Positions 9,101-19,764 are shown, counted from the first letter of the stretch. The stretch: 44,710 bases of DNA from Alcanivoracaceae bacterium (GCA_016763695.1 JAESTH010000220.1:1-44710); one strand, 5' to 3'. Translations and numbers: made by a program. The notes: generated from the sequence alone by a model not told the origin.

Positions 9101-9826
9101 TGACTTATACCTAAATCTATTATTATTGAGTTGTTGCCAATCCACCTTAAAGTCGGGTCCAAAATTGACAAATGCATGACTCACCGCGGCCCTAGCTAAT
9201 TTAGAGCGGGTATTATAATAAGTATACCAATTGGCAAAATTTTGTTTTTCCTGTGTACCAGATACGTCATGGCGCTGGTAATTACTATTTTGATTTCTCC
9301 TGTCTGCCAATGTCGCATCTGCTGGCCCTTCCCATGTATAATAAAAGGCTCTATTTTGGCTATTGGAACGCCCTGCACTGGCATAAGAAATACTATAATT
9401 ACCTGCAGAATAAAAGGGGTAATAATAACGAAACACCCTGTATCTACTTCTCAAATCTACCCGAAACAAAAAGTCCCCAGCTGTATAGTAACCATCTCTT
9501 GAGGCATTATTAAAAGTTGAATCTGGTAAAGACGTGCCATCAGCTCTAACTGGAGGGGGATACTCTATATTCGGATTATAGTAAATCAAGTTATAATCTG
9601 ATGAGGCAAAACTAGGCCTATTTCTATCAAAACTTCTAGAGTCGGGCATATAACTCCAGGACATACTGCCTGAATCATCAAAAGTCACGGCTAATGCTGG
9701 TGGTACAGTTTGATTAAGAAATAGCGGCTCATCAGTTAACTGTAATTCTGCAGCGAAAACAAAACTAGCAGTTAATAAAAAGAATAATGTTAATGTGGTT
9801 GATTGTTTTTTTATATTAATATTCAT
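6143..9826 (-). CDS. pilY1: Type IV pilus assembly/adhesion protein PilY1
   Basis: 1227 aa; signal peptide; VTFDDSGSMSW (MIDAS-like); propeller motifs VGANDGMLHAFDAG, WAYIPS, VFGTGKYIELQD-like; between pilX and pilE. Confidence 0.94.
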   Translation of the reverse strand: MNINIKKQSTTLTLFFLLTASFVFAAELQLTDEPLFLNQTVPPALAVTFDDSGSMSWSYMPDSRSFDRNRPSFASSDYNLIYYNPNIEYPPPVRADGTSLPDSTFNNASRDGYYTAGDFLFRVDLRSRYRVFRYYYPFYSAGNYSISYASAGRSNSQNRAFYYTWEGPADATLADRRNQNSNYQRHDVSGTQEKQNFANWYTYYNTRSKLARAAVSHAFVNFGPDFKVDWQQLNNNRFRYKSTNMNLFADGHREDFYDWLFLVPGNGSTPLRRATKEAGDLFKRGGSSGPYHDSNFGGELTCQQNFHIAISDGSWNSSSGITGNVDNTTRTLPEFSDGTTASYAPANYFYADGNYSTLADTAFYYWSRDLRTGLANNVPTFIDDFTDSDGDVINVPSETNWWSIPELLWNPKNDPANWQHMVNFNIGLGIKGTFDRDIDLPALRSGQLQWPSTFNDTCFRRNSSGEEFVRSCQDHICYVGSNTGTDVIDCSADIADIGLCRNADSNSNISCSNRIVRRVSWEEGRVDDVWHASLNSRGDYFSAQNPQELVDALSNLVSSIIKRKGRASAGSISSSIISDATLSFRTGYDTSNWSGFVVASPLNADGTLGDIEWDAACKLTGGFCSSMNTNIAASNDNDSRLIFTYNYDTKNQHEFKSYAMSSSEINKILDSDFYNNVSGDYTSDSEAAEIFIDYIRGERNLENQFGGNLRNRNNLLGDVIHSPAQILRGPAESYNDDFWGTGSQEKIAADNGNGYAEFRNTNRQRDNVILVGANDGMLHAFDAGINTDNGGHELWAYIPSKSLNGISALASPQYKHKSFVDLAPFVQDAFINGGWSTVALGGMRHGGKLVYALDLGSNPASEPDVLWEFTDEDDADMGFSYSGGVIARVAVPSSATTITEKWVALVPNGYNSSTQKSALYAIDLETGNILHEWNTGIGSNLEPNGMGAPIAADFVAYDEANTDTTFFGADQGTDFVYAGDLAGNLYRFDMKDIFDSPVSQPEILYQGNRDQPITTAPRIFTPDDGSSNVVVLFGTGKYIELQDRAILGSHEQYLFGLKDNASAISMYTLNDSRIVEQTITTSGNFRSLSNREVTSEQSWKIELPQLGERLVNSIGRNNRNKIATIATIIPNGEDPCLAGGESWFMIIDSTTGGSPEIGSFFNGGSADGVHIDDLILGFSSLTVPGGGDSVINIDIAGGDGLDNSSLTIESRFTNEWKRRSWHRIMFD

Positions 9827-9840
9827 ATCTAGCTACCTTT

Positions 9841-10422
9841 TTAATTAAGTACCGCAGTAAATACAGACTCATATGCGGAATACATATGTCCAGAACTATC
9901 CGTTGCCTTACTAACCACCCTGAAAAACCTTAACTTTGCTTCTCCCCCTTCCCCAGGACGGTCTCCACCGCCAGATTCTCCGACTGTAACAGCATAATTG
10001 TTAGTACTCGATTTCATTAGTTCAATGATAAACTTCGGCTCTTCTGCTAAGACCCCACCATATGCCGCATTAATACTGACGCCTTGAGGATGAGTAAAGC
10101 CACCATAAGTTAAACTTTTCTCAGTCCTGAAAGCAAGCGATTCTAATGATCTGGATTCAATACAATATTGACAAGAATCTTCTGTTAAATCAGTTCCATT
10201 GTTTGTTCTAAAAAAAGCGTATATCCAGTGCTCCGCTGCTGACAACATTGATAGAGCAGCGGCATCACTTAATTCTCTATTTTTTAACCCTGCTGCCATC
10301 CGATCTTCTAACATTGCAGATTTCATGGACGTTATACCAATAATAGAAACGGTTAATAACAGAATCATACCAATAGCCAGAGCCACACCCTTTTGTTTAT
10401 TTTTATTCTTTTGCCTTTTCAT
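9841..10422 (-). CDS. pilX: PilX minor pilin
   Basis: QKGVALAIGMILLLTVSIIGITSMKSAMLEDRMAAGLKNRELSDAAALSMLSAAE; ATG at 10422 preferred to the TTG at 10434. Confidence 0.9.
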   Translation of the reverse strand: MKRQKNKNKQKGVALAIGMILLLTVSIIGITSMKSAMLEDRMAAGLKNRELSDAAALSMLSAAEHWIYAFFRTNNGTDLTEDSCQYCIESRSLESLAFRTEKSLTYGGFTHPQGVSINAAYGGVLAEEPKFIIELMKSSTNNYAVTVGESGGGDRPGEGGEAKLRFFRVVSKATDSSGHMYSAYESVFTAVLN

Positions 10423-10424
10423 AT

Positions 10425-11669
10425 TTAGTTCCAATTTTTTGTTGCTACAACTGAGTAAAACTCTCTTCTGTGCAGCCTGTAATGATTGATTTGAGAGAGA
10501 AGATCTTCAGGACTTTGTGCTTGATCGCCATCAATGCTATAGAAAAATGCTTCGTTTTCATTGCTACTGCTGTCATGAATAGTGTTTAATAACAGATGAA
10601 ACTCTATAGAAACAACAGAGCGCCAACCACAACCAGGTGTATTTGGTAAATCGTCCGTAGCTGCAGTACAAGAAGTAATATCCATCGCATCCACTCCTTG
10701 TGCATCCAATACTAAATAATTTCCCTTGGTTGCCGTTTGCACAGTATATAAAATATCAAACCGGTCCACACCCTCAATAAGTGCGTTGACGGTACCATTT
10801 GCGACACTGTAAAGCGTTGGTGTATCCCTATCATTAACAACATTATTTGCCACATAATAAGTGATACTACGCATATCTCGGTTCAAATCAAAAACTCTGG
10901 TTAATACTCTATTGGTTACTCCTGTAGAACCTGGTGACGAGAACGTCGCTGTGCCCGTTCCTCCTGCAATAATAGTCGTCACCACATGAGGTTCTGTAAT
11001 TGAACAACTTGCTATTAACACTGGAGTATTTGCAACGGGGAATTGAGCATCAGGATTCGACGATTCATAAAATTCATATTGTAAGGTTTGTGTTACCGCA
11101 AGTTCTGCCCTATCAACAATATTGCTCACCGCCTTACCAGGGCCGTGTAAATAGCGCACTGTTAGTACATCTGTACCAGCAATTCTGTCTCCATCACCTA
11201 CCCCAATTGTTGGTATTAAATAAGACATATCGGTACCAGCAGATGTAAAGTCAGGTAAGCAGGAATTCGCTCCACATTCATGTCCATGAATAAAATGACG
11301 GGGATCAAAGAAGGGCCCTGCCGGCACACCAGGAAAAACCTCCTGATTATCAAGCACCCTCCAAGGTTGAATTTTGGATGAAAGGTTTTCATATTCTATG
11401 GCTAATGGGTCTATCCCGACTATCTGTTTTTCTTCAGCACCAACCGAACTTAAACAATATTGATAGCCAGCCTGATCCAGTGCATTTTTTAATTGTAGAG
11501 TTATAAAGCGACCATTTTCCTGTAATCTTGCCAAACCATTCTGGGTACGATTCATTGTTGCCGTAGTTTCAAAAACTGTCACTAGTCCAGTCAAAATAAT
11601 TAAACCAATAAAAACGGCTATCATTAATTCAACAATCGAAAATCCTGATTGATAATTTTTATATTTCAT
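10425..11669 (-). CDS. pilW: PilW minor pilin
   Basis: QSGFSIVELMIAVFIGLIILTGLVTVF; NGRFITLQL; operon position. Confidence 0.9.
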   Translation of the reverse strand: MKYKNYQSGFSIVELMIAVFIGLIILTGLVTVFETTATMNRTQNGLARLQENGRFITLQLKNALDQAGYQYCLSSVGAEEKQIVGIDPLAIEYENLSSKIQPWRVLDNQEVFPGVPAGPFFDPRHFIHGHECGANSCLPDFTSAGTDMSYLIPTIGVGDGDRIAGTDVLTVRYLHGPGKAVSNIVDRAELAVTQTLQYEFYESSNPDAQFPVANTPVLIASCSITEPHVVTTIIAGGTGTATFSSPGSTGVTNRVLTRVFDLNRDMRSITYYVANNVVNDRDTPTLYSVANGTVNALIEGVDRFDILYTVQTATKGNYLVLDAQGVDAMDITSCTAATDDLPNTPGCGWRSVVSIEFHLLLNTIHDSSSNENEAFFYSIDGDQAQSPEDLLSQINHYRLHRREFYSVVATKNWN

Positions 11670-12154
11670 GGTGTTGCTACCAGAGAGATTGATTGGGTGG
11701 AGTCTGCACTGATTTCATTCGATTCACTCCAGGTTATTGTTGCTGTACAAAAGCCATCAGTTGGAGCGTTACCCCAACCTGGTGTAAGGTTTAAATCACA
11801 TGCTATGGAACCAACAGAGTTTGGCAATAATTGAGTTAACATGTTTGACCATTGCTGTACATCTCTGGCGGTAATAGCTGCAGGTCCACAAACAGAAGTG
11901 CACATTGTTGAGATATCTGCATAACCTGCGAAAGTTCCATCGTACAAGCCAGCTTTGACCCCTGCTTTATTCCTACGCATCATATCAATAATGGTAGCGG
12001 TTAATATTGTCGCCTGAGAGCGCATATAACCATTGTGATTGTTTTTAACCGCTACCGTCATAATCCCCGCCACTCCTAACAAGCCAAATGAGAAAACCAC
12101 TACAGCAATCATGACCTCTATTAGGGTAAAACCTTTATGTTGTTTAAATTTCAT
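11666..12154 (-). CDS. pilV: PilV minor pilin
   Basis: HKGFTLIEVMIAVVVFSFGLLGVAGI; operon position. Confidence 0.9.
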   Translation of the reverse strand: MKFKQHKGFTLIEVMIAVVVFSFGLLGVAGIMTVAVKNNHNGYMRSQATILTATIIDMMRRNKAGVKAGLYDGTFAGYADISTMCTSVCGPAAITARDVQQWSNMLTQLLPNSVGSIACDLNLTPGWGNAPTDGFCTATITWSESNEISADSTQSISLVATP

Positions 12155-12171
12155 AATTTATACCAATATTA

Positions 12172-12681
12172 CTACAGATCTACCGTTGAGATCATGCCCG
12201 AGGGACTCACGGTTGCTAAAACAGATTTTGAAACATCTACATGATCAATATTCATTTGAAAACCTCCACCTAATAAGGCAAGCCCTGTTAATGCCCCTAA
12301 ATTATCAAAGGCAATTATGTCACCACTAGCAGCAGAGTCCATAGTCATATCACCACCTATATTCTGCTTGATTCGTATTAAATCATCAATAGCAGCGGTA
12401 TAAACATCATCTGAATCCACATCCATAAAAACTTGCCATCCATTTGTCCAGTCTGAACCAGCCAGGGATTGAATCACCACCCTTTGCCCTCTTTTAACAG
12501 CGGTCACTCGGGTTAATGTTACATCACCAAGCCAGTCGTTGATATCGTTAGTCATTTTTTGGCGAACTGTAAAATCATGGTATGCGGGGAGCCCGTAAGA
12601 CATTAAAATACTTGCTATCAGCAATGTTACCATTAGCTCAATAATTGAGAAGCCCTGACTTTTTTTAGATTTATTTTTCAT
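12172..12681 (-). CDS. fimT: FimT/GspH-type minor pseudopilin
   Basis: SQGFSIIELMVTLLIASILMSYGLPAYHDF; ORF opens at 12732 but the prepilin leader starts at the internal Met at 12681. Confidence 0.85.
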   Translation of the reverse strand: MKNKSKKSQGFSIIELMVTLLIASILMSYGLPAYHDFTVRQKMTNDINDWLGDVTLTRVTAVKRGQRVVIQSLAGSDWTNGWQVFMDVDSDDVYTAAIDDLIRIKQNIGGDMTMDSAASGDIIAFDNLGALTGLALLGGGFQMNIDHVDVSKSVLATVSPSGMISTVDL

Positions 12682-12872
12682 GTTTATTTTCGAAAATTCG
12701 TTATCATACATTATGCACAAGATGACAATCATCTCTATAATAAGATATATATTATTGACAAGTGGTAAGTTTTGTTAGATGGGTGGTAGTAAACCCAGTG
12801 AAAACACTATTTAGTGATTGATCAAGAAAGTAATCGTTGCGAAGGTAAATCTGGCTTGAGAAAAATAACGCA

Positions 12873-13823
12873 TTATCTAATACTCAGCCTTAATTCTTTA
12901 GGAAGAGCGAAAACCATATTTTCTGGCTCACCAGGCAGCTCAGAAATTAAAATATTTTTCGCATTTTTAGACAAAAACATAATGACATCCTTAACTAGTT
13001 TTTCAGGTGCAGATGCACCAGCAGTCACACCGATGGTATTAATATTTTTCAACCATGACACATCAATACAGGCAGCATCATCAATCAAGTAGGCTTTCAC
13101 ACCTTGCCTCTCAGCTAATTCATGCAGACGGTTTGAGTTTGAGCTATTAACACTTCCTACCACCAATACCAAATCACATTCATGAGCCAGCTGTTTTACT
13201 GCAACCTGACGATTTTGAGTAGCATAACAAATATCATCATGCTTGGGGCCTCTGATTTGAGGGAACCTGGTTTTTAATTCTGCAATAATATCAGCGGTAT
13301 CATCCAATGACAGAGTAGTCTGAGTGACATATGCCAACTTTTCATTTTTGCTCAACTGCAACTCTCTCACATCAATAACCGATTCCACTATATACACCGT
13401 ACCAGAACCTTTGTTACTATCCCACTGTCCAATTGTCCCTTCAACTTCTGGATGCCCCTCATGACCAATGAGAATTAAGCTATAGTTATTTTTACAATAC
13501 CGCATAACTTCCATATGCACTTTTGTAACCAGTGGACAGGTTGCATCAAAAACCTGTAAACCGCGTTTTTTTGCCGTCTTTCTAACCAGCTGTGAAACAC
13601 CATGAGCCGAGAAAATAACAATATTTCCATCTGGTATTTCATCTAGTTCTTCTACAAAAATCGCACCCTTAGCCTTAAGATTATTAACCACAAAGCGATT
13701 GTGCACAACCTCATGTTTAACATATATTGGCGCTCCAAATAGTTCGATCGCACGATTAACAATTTCAATCGCCCTATCAACACCTGCACAAAAACCCCTA
13801 GGATTCGCTAGACTTATTTTCAT
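12873..13823 (-). CDS. ispH: 4-hydroxy-3-methylbut-2-enyl diphosphate reductase
   Basis: [25 protein letters not shown]-type motif, [32 protein letters not shown]. Confidence 0.97.
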   Translation of the reverse strand: MKISLANPRGFCAGVDRAIEIVNRAIELFGAPIYVKHEVVHNRFVVNNLKAKGAIFVEELDEIPDGNIVIFSAHGVSQLVRKTAKKRGLQVFDATCPLVTKVHMEVMRYCKNNYSLILIGHEGHPEVEGTIGQWDSNKGSGTVYIVESVIDVRELQLSKNEKLAYVTQTTLSLDDTADIIAELKTRFPQIRGPKHDDICYATQNRQVAVKQLAHECDLVLVVGSVNSSNSNRLHELAERQGVKAYLIDDAACIDVSWLKNINTIGVTAGASAPEKLVKDVIMFLSKNAKNILISELPGEPENMVFALPKELRLSIR

Positions 13824-14314
13824 AATTTATCTTCTTTCCCGCCCCAAATAAGATCAAGTATCAGAAAAAAAGCACCGATACTAATAGCCGTATCAGCAAT
13901 ATTAAAAGCAGGCCAGAAATATTGATCATAGTGCGCCTCAATAAAATCTATCACATAACCCAGACTTAGGCGGTCATATATATTACCTATTGCTCCACCA
14001 ATTACAAAAGTCAATCCTAAATTCAAGAAGCGAGCTTTAATATCACTGTTCTTAAGCCAGATCAATAACCATATAACAATGACAACGGCTACAATACTGA
14101 TACCCCAACGCTGCCATCCAGACTGATCTGCCAGAAAACTGAATGCCATGCCTTCATTATGCATAAGAGTCCAGTTCAGGTAATTATTGACCACTACAGC
14201 CTCATAAATTTCCAGTGATTCTGTAGCAATGATTTTTGTCCATTGATCTAACAAGATAATAATTAAACTAATCGGCAACCACCAAAGGCCTGATTTTTGT
14301 AATATTTTAAGCAT
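13820..14314 (-). CDS. lspA: Lipoprotein signal peptidase
   Basis: [35 protein letters not shown]; start at internal Met 14314 (ORF opens at 14440). Confidence 0.95.
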   Translation of the reverse strand: MLKILQKSGLWWLPISLIIILLDQWTKIIATESLEIYEAVVVNNYLNWTLMHNEGMAFSFLADQSGWQRWGISIVAVVIVIWLLIWLKNSDIKARFLNLGLTFVIGGAIGNIYDRLSLGYVIDFIEAHYDQYFWPAFNIADTAISIGAFFLILDLIWGGKEDKL

Positions 14315-17114
14315 AAATTCTGATTTCACCTGGACCTTCAATATTATCAACACATCGCCCACACAATTCTGGATGCTCAGAGTTAGACCCAACATCTTGC
14401 CGCTTATGCCAACATCTGACACATTTCTCACCAGAGGCAACCTGTGCTAACACATAAACAGACCCTACTTCTAAGTGACACTCAACAGCCGTATCAGGTT
14501 TTTCAGTCATTGGCAAAAATTGAGCAGCTGAAGTAATAAGGACAAATCTTAACTCTTCATTTATTCTGTTAAGCCTTTGATAAACATCATCATCCAAATA
14601 AATAGCTACAGCAGCATCCAGTGAAGAACCAATTTCCCCTTTGATACGCATTTGCTCTAATAATTTTGAATTGGCATTGCGAATTTCTCTGACTACATCC
14701 CAATCCTTATCGCCCCAATCGCTGTTAGTTTGAACTTGAGGGATTTCATACCATTGTTCAAACAAAATATTTTCGTCATTACCTATCAAACGCCAAATTT
14801 CATCAGCTGTATAAGTCATAATTGGAGCCATCCAACGAATCATTGCCTGCAAAATATGATGCATGGCCGTTTGCGCTGAAGCACGTGCATTGGAGTCTGT
14901 TTTGGCAGTATATAATCTATCTTTTAATACATCCAAATAAAATGCTCCCATATCCTGAGAACAAAAGGAACTCATTTTTTGATAGATGTTATGGAATTGA
15001 TAATTTTTAAAATCATCAACAATCTCATTCTGTAATTGCCCAGCTCTTTGAATAGCCCACTGATCGAGTAAAGTGCAATCCTCAACATTCAACAATTGGC
15101 TTGAAGCATCAAAGCCATTTAAGTTGCCTATTAAAAATCTGGCAGTCTTACGAATTCGGCGATAGCCATCAGCTACACGTTTCATGATTTCATCAGAAAT
15201 GGTGATTTCTTTCGAATAATCTGCCGATGCCACCCATAAACGTAATATATCAGCACCATAAGTATCAATAATTTGTTTGGGGGATATAACATTACCTAAA
15301 GATTTTGACATTTTTTTGCCATTTTTATCAACCACAAAACCATGAGTTAAAACTTGCTTATAGGGCGCATGTTCGTTAATGGCAACACCTGTTAATAAAG
15401 ATGAATGAAACCAACCACGGTGTTGATCTGAACCTTCTAAATATAAATCTGCTGGTTCAGTTAAATAATCTCTTGCAGATAATACCGCAAAATGACTCAC
15501 ACCAGAATCAAACCAAACATCTAATACATCAGTGGTCTTATCATAATTATCAGCATCAGCTATTAACTCACTGGCATCCGTATCAAACCATGCGTCTATG
15601 CCTGACTTTTCAACTAACAGAGCCACTTTTTCCATGGTATCCAACGTATCTGGATGTAATTCACCTGTTTCTTTATGGGTAAATAAAGTGATTGGCACTC
15701 CCCAGGTTCTCTGTCGGGAAATACACCATTCTGGTCGATTTTCAATCATGGAATAAATACGACTCTCACCCCATTCAGGCACCCATTTAACATTGCGGAT
15801 TTCCGCCAATGCATTGGCTCGTAACGCTTGTTTATCCATGCTCACAAACCATTGTGGTGTGGTTCTAAATGCTGTGGGTGTTTTATGTCTCCAACAATGA
15901 GGGTAAGAATGCTCTATTTTTTCAAAATACAACAAAACTTTATTTTCTTCTAATAATTCAACTATTGTGGTATTGGCTTTCCAAACATGCTGTCCAGCAA
16001 ATAAAGGAGTACTTGGTAGATACACGCCATTTCCACCAACAGGGTTATCAACTTCCAAATGATATTGCTTACCTACATTGAAATCATCGACACCATGGCC
16101 TGGAGCCGTATGCACTGCACCAGTACCAGCTTCTACAGTCACATGATCACCTAAAATCACAGGAACTTTTCTGCCATCGTAAAAGGGGTGTTGCAACTGT
16201 AATCCTTCCAGCTTATCACCTGTTACTGTTGCCACAACTTCTGGATCAAAACCATACTTGGCACAGACATCATTCACTAATTCTGCTGCGATAACCAATA
16301 AATAGTTGCTGTGACCTTTTATTAATGAATATTCCAATTCTGCATTTAAAGAAACTGCCTGAGATGCAGGCAGAGTCCAGGGGGTGGTTGTCCATATTGG
16401 AACAGCTACATTTTGTTCTATATCATCAATACCATAAGCCTTAAATAGTTTAACCGAATCAATAACCGCATAAGCGACATCAATAGCGGGGGATACCTTA
16501 TCCTGATATTCAATTTCAGCCTCCGCTAACGCCGACCCACAATCAAAACACCAATTGACAGGCTTAACGCCCTTTTCAACATGACCATTTTCTACAATTT
16601 TAGATAAAGCACGAATCATATCGGCTTCATATTTAAAATCTTTGGTTAAATACGGGTTATCCCATTCACCAATAACACCTAAGCGTTTAAACTCTGTTTT
16701 TTGGATTTCAACTTGTCTGGTTGCATATTCTCTACATTTTTGACGGAAAGTTTTGGCATCAATCTTCTGACCTACCTTACCATGCTTCTTCTCAACCTGA
16801 ATTTCAATTGGCAAGCCATGGCAGTCCCAACCTGGCACATATGGCGCACTAAAGCCTGATATCAACTTGGATTTAACAATGATATCTTTTAATATTTTAT
16901 TAATAGCGTGTCCAATGTGTAAAGAACCATTAGCATAGGGAGGTCCATCATGTAAAATAAATTGCGGCCTGTCTTTTGTTGCTTGCTGGATTTTATGATA
17001 TAATTTCTCTTCGTCACATTTTTTCAGCCAAACTGGTTCTTTTTGTGCCAAGCCTGCTTTCATTGAAAACTTGGTTTTAGGCAGGTTTAGTGTTTCTTTA
17101 TAATTATTGCTCAC
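14307..17114 (-). CDS. ileS: Isoleucyl-tRNA synthetase
   Basis: HDGPPYANGSLHIGHAINK, DWLDVWFDSGVSH-type motif, KMSKSLGN, C-terminal CVRCWHKRQD...CGRC; GTG at 17114 preferred because the ORF start at 17147 overlaps ribF. Confidence 0.95.
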   Translation of the reverse strand: MSNNYKETLNLPKTKFSMKAGLAQKEPVWLKKCDEEKLYHKIQQATKDRPQFILHDGPPYANGSLHIGHAINKILKDIIVKSKLISGFSAPYVPGWDCHGLPIEIQVEKKHGKVGQKIDAKTFRQKCREYATRQVEIQKTEFKRLGVIGEWDNPYLTKDFKYEADMIRALSKIVENGHVEKGVKPVNWCFDCGSALAEAEIEYQDKVSPAIDVAYAVIDSVKLFKAYGIDDIEQNVAVPIWTTTPWTLPASQAVSLNAELEYSLIKGHSNYLLVIAAELVNDVCAKYGFDPEVVATVTGDKLEGLQLQHPFYDGRKVPVILGDHVTVEAGTGAVHTAPGHGVDDFNVGKQYHLEVDNPVGGNGVYLPSTPLFAGQHVWKANTTIVELLEENKVLLYFEKIEHSYPHCWRHKTPTAFRTTPQWFVSMDKQALRANALAEIRNVKWVPEWGESRIYSMIENRPEWCISRQRTWGVPITLFTHKETGELHPDTLDTMEKVALLVEKSGIDAWFDTDASELIADADNYDKTTDVLDVWFDSGVSHFAVLSARDYLTEPADLYLEGSDQHRGWFHSSLLTGVAINEHAPYKQVLTHGFVVDKNGKKMSKSLGNVISPKQIIDTYGADILRLWVASADYSKEITISDEIMKRVADGYRRIRKTARFLIGNLNGFDASSQLLNVEDCTLLDQWAIQRAGQLQNEIVDDFKNYQFHNIYQKMSSFCSQDMGAFYLDVLKDRLYTAKTDSNARASAQTAMHHILQAMIRWMAPIMTYTADEIWRLIGNDENILFEQWYEIPQVQTNSDWGDKDWDVVREIRNANSKLLEQMRIKGEIGSSLDAAVAIYLDDDVYQRLNRINEELRFVLITSAAQFLPMTEKPDTAVECHLEVGSVYVLAQVASGEKCVRCWHKRQDVGSNSEHPELCGRCVDNIEGPGEIRIYA

Positions 17115-17130
17115 GCAAAAACTCCATTCA

Positions 17131-18069
17131 TCATTTATTGTTATCAAAAAATAGACGTGTTTTTATCACATCGTCATTAATATGTCTTTTTAATTCGCTT
17201 ATGCTGTCGAATTTTACTTCATTTCTTAATTTATGGTGAAATAAAACTTCAACATTTTGCCCATAAACCTGTTTATTGAAATCCAGAATATGAACTTCCA
17301 GTATATTTGCCACTCCATTAACAGTTGGTCGAGTACCAATACTGGCTGCACCAAGGTATTCTCTATCATCAAAATCAGATTTAAATTTAACCGTAACACA
17401 AAAAACCCCTCTGATTGGTACAAACCGTTTTCCCAGCCTAATATTAATGGTTGGGAAATTCAACTTTCTGCCTAATTGCTGACCTTTGCTGACCTTGCCA
17501 AAAATTGAAAACTTTCGCCCAAGATTAACCTCCGCTGATTTAAATTCATTGTTAGATAAATTTTGCCTAATCTGAGAACTGCTGATTCGCTTGCTTTCAT
17601 TTGAAACCGTAGCAATAGCAGAAACAGAAACTCCCAGAGGTTCACATTGATTTTTCAATGTCTGCAAATTTCCCGCCCTATTTTTCCCAAATTTAAAGTC
17701 ATCGCCAATAATAATATGCTGCGCTTTTAAGCCTTTAATCAGTATCTTGTCAATAAAGTCTTCTGCTGTATATTCTGCAAGGTTTTTATTGAAGTTTAAT
17801 ACACACAGGACATCAACGCCCAATTTTTTAAGCAGATGGTATTTACACTTGAAAGGAGTAAGAATAGCTGTTTTATTGATTCCACTAAAATACTGTGATG
17901 CCAATGGCTGCATGGTTATAACTACCGACTGTAAATTATTTTTATCTGCATAAGCAGCAACCTTTTTAATCAGAACCTGGTGCCCCACATGAACACCATC
18001 AAAGTTGCCAATGGTGACAACAGTGGAGTCAGCCAATGAAGTATATTGTGGGTAGCGAATCAATCTCAA
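17131..18069 (-). CDS. ribF: Bifunctional riboflavin kinase/FMN adenylyltransferase
   Basis: VTIGNFDGVHVGHQ, VIGDDFKFGKNRAGN, SSSQIRQNL, GRKLNFPTINI, GAASIGTRPT. Confidence 0.95.
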   Translation of the reverse strand: MRLIRYPQYTSLADSTVVTIGNFDGVHVGHQVLIKKVAAYADKNNLQSVVITMQPLASQYFSGINKTAILTPFKCKYHLLKKLGVDVLCVLNFNKNLAEYTAEDFIDKILIKGLKAQHIIIGDDFKFGKNRAGNLQTLKNQCEPLGVSVSAIATVSNESKRISSSQIRQNLSNNEFKSAEVNLGRKFSIFGKVSKGQQLGRKLNFPTINIRLGKRFVPIRGVFCVTVKFKSDFDDREYLGAASIGTRPTVNGVANILEVHILDFNKQVYGQNVEVLFHHKLRNEVKFDSISELKRHINDDVIKTRLFFDNNK

Positions 18070-19625
18070 TTTAACACCAATAGATTTTTAACCCTAACTT
18101 TCATAAGCATGAGTGATAACAGATAAACCATTAAACCAACAAATATACATAACATCAAATTAGCCGCTCTTGAATACCACAGCAATTCAGACCATTGACC
18201 CAGGTTTATCAACAACAACACAATTGCTAATGCCATAAAAATACTTGCAAGTAAAATCCTTAAAATCATTGACCACTGTAAAACCCCCTCTGGTATAACA
18301 TTTTGCTTCCTTAAGCCCTTATATAACATATATGTTTGCATCCAACCTGAAACAGCACTTGCCAGAGCCAAACCAACATGCAAAGCAAGCACTTCAAAAT
18401 ACCACAGTATAGCGACAAATAAAACATTCAGAAGCATATTTGCAAACAGCGCTATTATCCCCACTTTTACAGGTGTTTTGGTATCTTTGCGAGAATAATA
18501 GGCCGGCAATAAGATCTTATTGATCACAAAAGCAGGCAAAGCCAACATATAAGCCATTAAACTCAAAGCAGTTAACTCACTGGCACTGCTATCAAAAGCA
18601 CTGTACTGGAACAATGTTATTACGACATTGCGTGCCAGAACTGCCAGGCCAATAGCCGCAGGAATAGCAATAAAAAACCCCAAATTTAATGCCCATTGCA
18701 TTGTCTGCATAAACTTCTTTCTGTCATTTTTAGCAAACTGCTGTGACAAGGTCGGCAAAATCACTGTCGAAATAGCAATAGCGAAAACACCTAATGGAAA
18801 CTCAAGCAATCTATCTGAATAATATAAAAAAGTAACACTGCCTGCAATTGGCAACATGGTTGCAATCAAAGTATCCAATAACAAATTGATTTGTGCAACT
18901 GAAGAACCAAATAAAGTCGGCACCATCAATTTCATGACCTTTTTAACCTTACTGTCCTTAAATCCAAATTTAAACTTTGGAAACAAACCCAACTTCATTA
19001 GTGCTGGAATTTGCACAAGCAATTGCAATATCCCCGCTATTAACACGCCTACTGCAAGAGACTTAACTGGTATTGCAAAAGAATCTCTTAAAAAATAAAC
19101 ACTGGCAATAAGCGAAATATTTAATAATATCGGCGTGGCTGCCGGCAATGCAAATTTTTTATGTGAGTTGAGAATACCACCAGCAAAAGCCACCAAAGAA
19201 ATAAGAGGCAGGTAAAACAGTGTATAGCGCAACATCTCCACAGATTCACTAAACACCTCAGGCTACTCAGCTATCCACTTATAAGCAAATAATGACAACA
19301 CTTGCGGTGCGAATATTTCCATTAACATCCACACAATCAAAACCACTGCCAAGAGACTCCCTGCAATCCTGTCAATGAACTGCTTTAACACCTGTTTGGA
19401 TTCAGTTGCTTTAATATCATTTAAAACAGGCACAAATGCTAAGGAAAAAGAACCTTCTGCAAATAACCTTCTCATGAAGTTAGGAATTTTAAAAGCCACA
19501 AGAAAAGCATCCGTCCAGATAGAGGCTCCAAAAAATATAGCCATAACCATATCCCGAATAAAACCAGTTATTCGAGATATTAATGTAAAAATACTAACAA
19601 TTGCAGTTGATTTAAGAAGACTCAT
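18066..19625 (-). pseudogene. murJ: Lipid II flippase MurJ, interrupted by one in-frame TAG at 19263-19265 (ORFs 19263-19625 and 18066-19256 lie in the same frame)
   Basis: N-part LLKSTAIVSIFTLISRITGFIRDMVMAIFFGAS...NFMRRLFAEGSFSLAFVPVL; C-part LRYTLFYLPLISLVAFAGGILNSHKKFALPAATPILLNI; junction reads FAYKWIAE*PEVFSESVEMLRY. Could still be functional through readthrough, reinitiation or a base-call error. Confidence 0.85.
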
Positions 19626-19764
19626 TAAATATTACGTTCAAACATAAACTCAATTTTATGAATAAATGCTCATAAATCCTATGTATTATTGAAAATATGG
19701 CCATTTTAGACAATCAAGCATATTTATTGTAATAATAGCAGCTTTTGATATTCAATTTATTGAC

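Noticed and set aside
19263-19265. Genome-wide reassignment of TAG (for example a sense codon) as the explanation for murJ
   Set aside because: TAG terminates other genes at their expected ends in this window, such as thyA (IKAKVAI-TAG), the aminotransferase and the transglycosylase.
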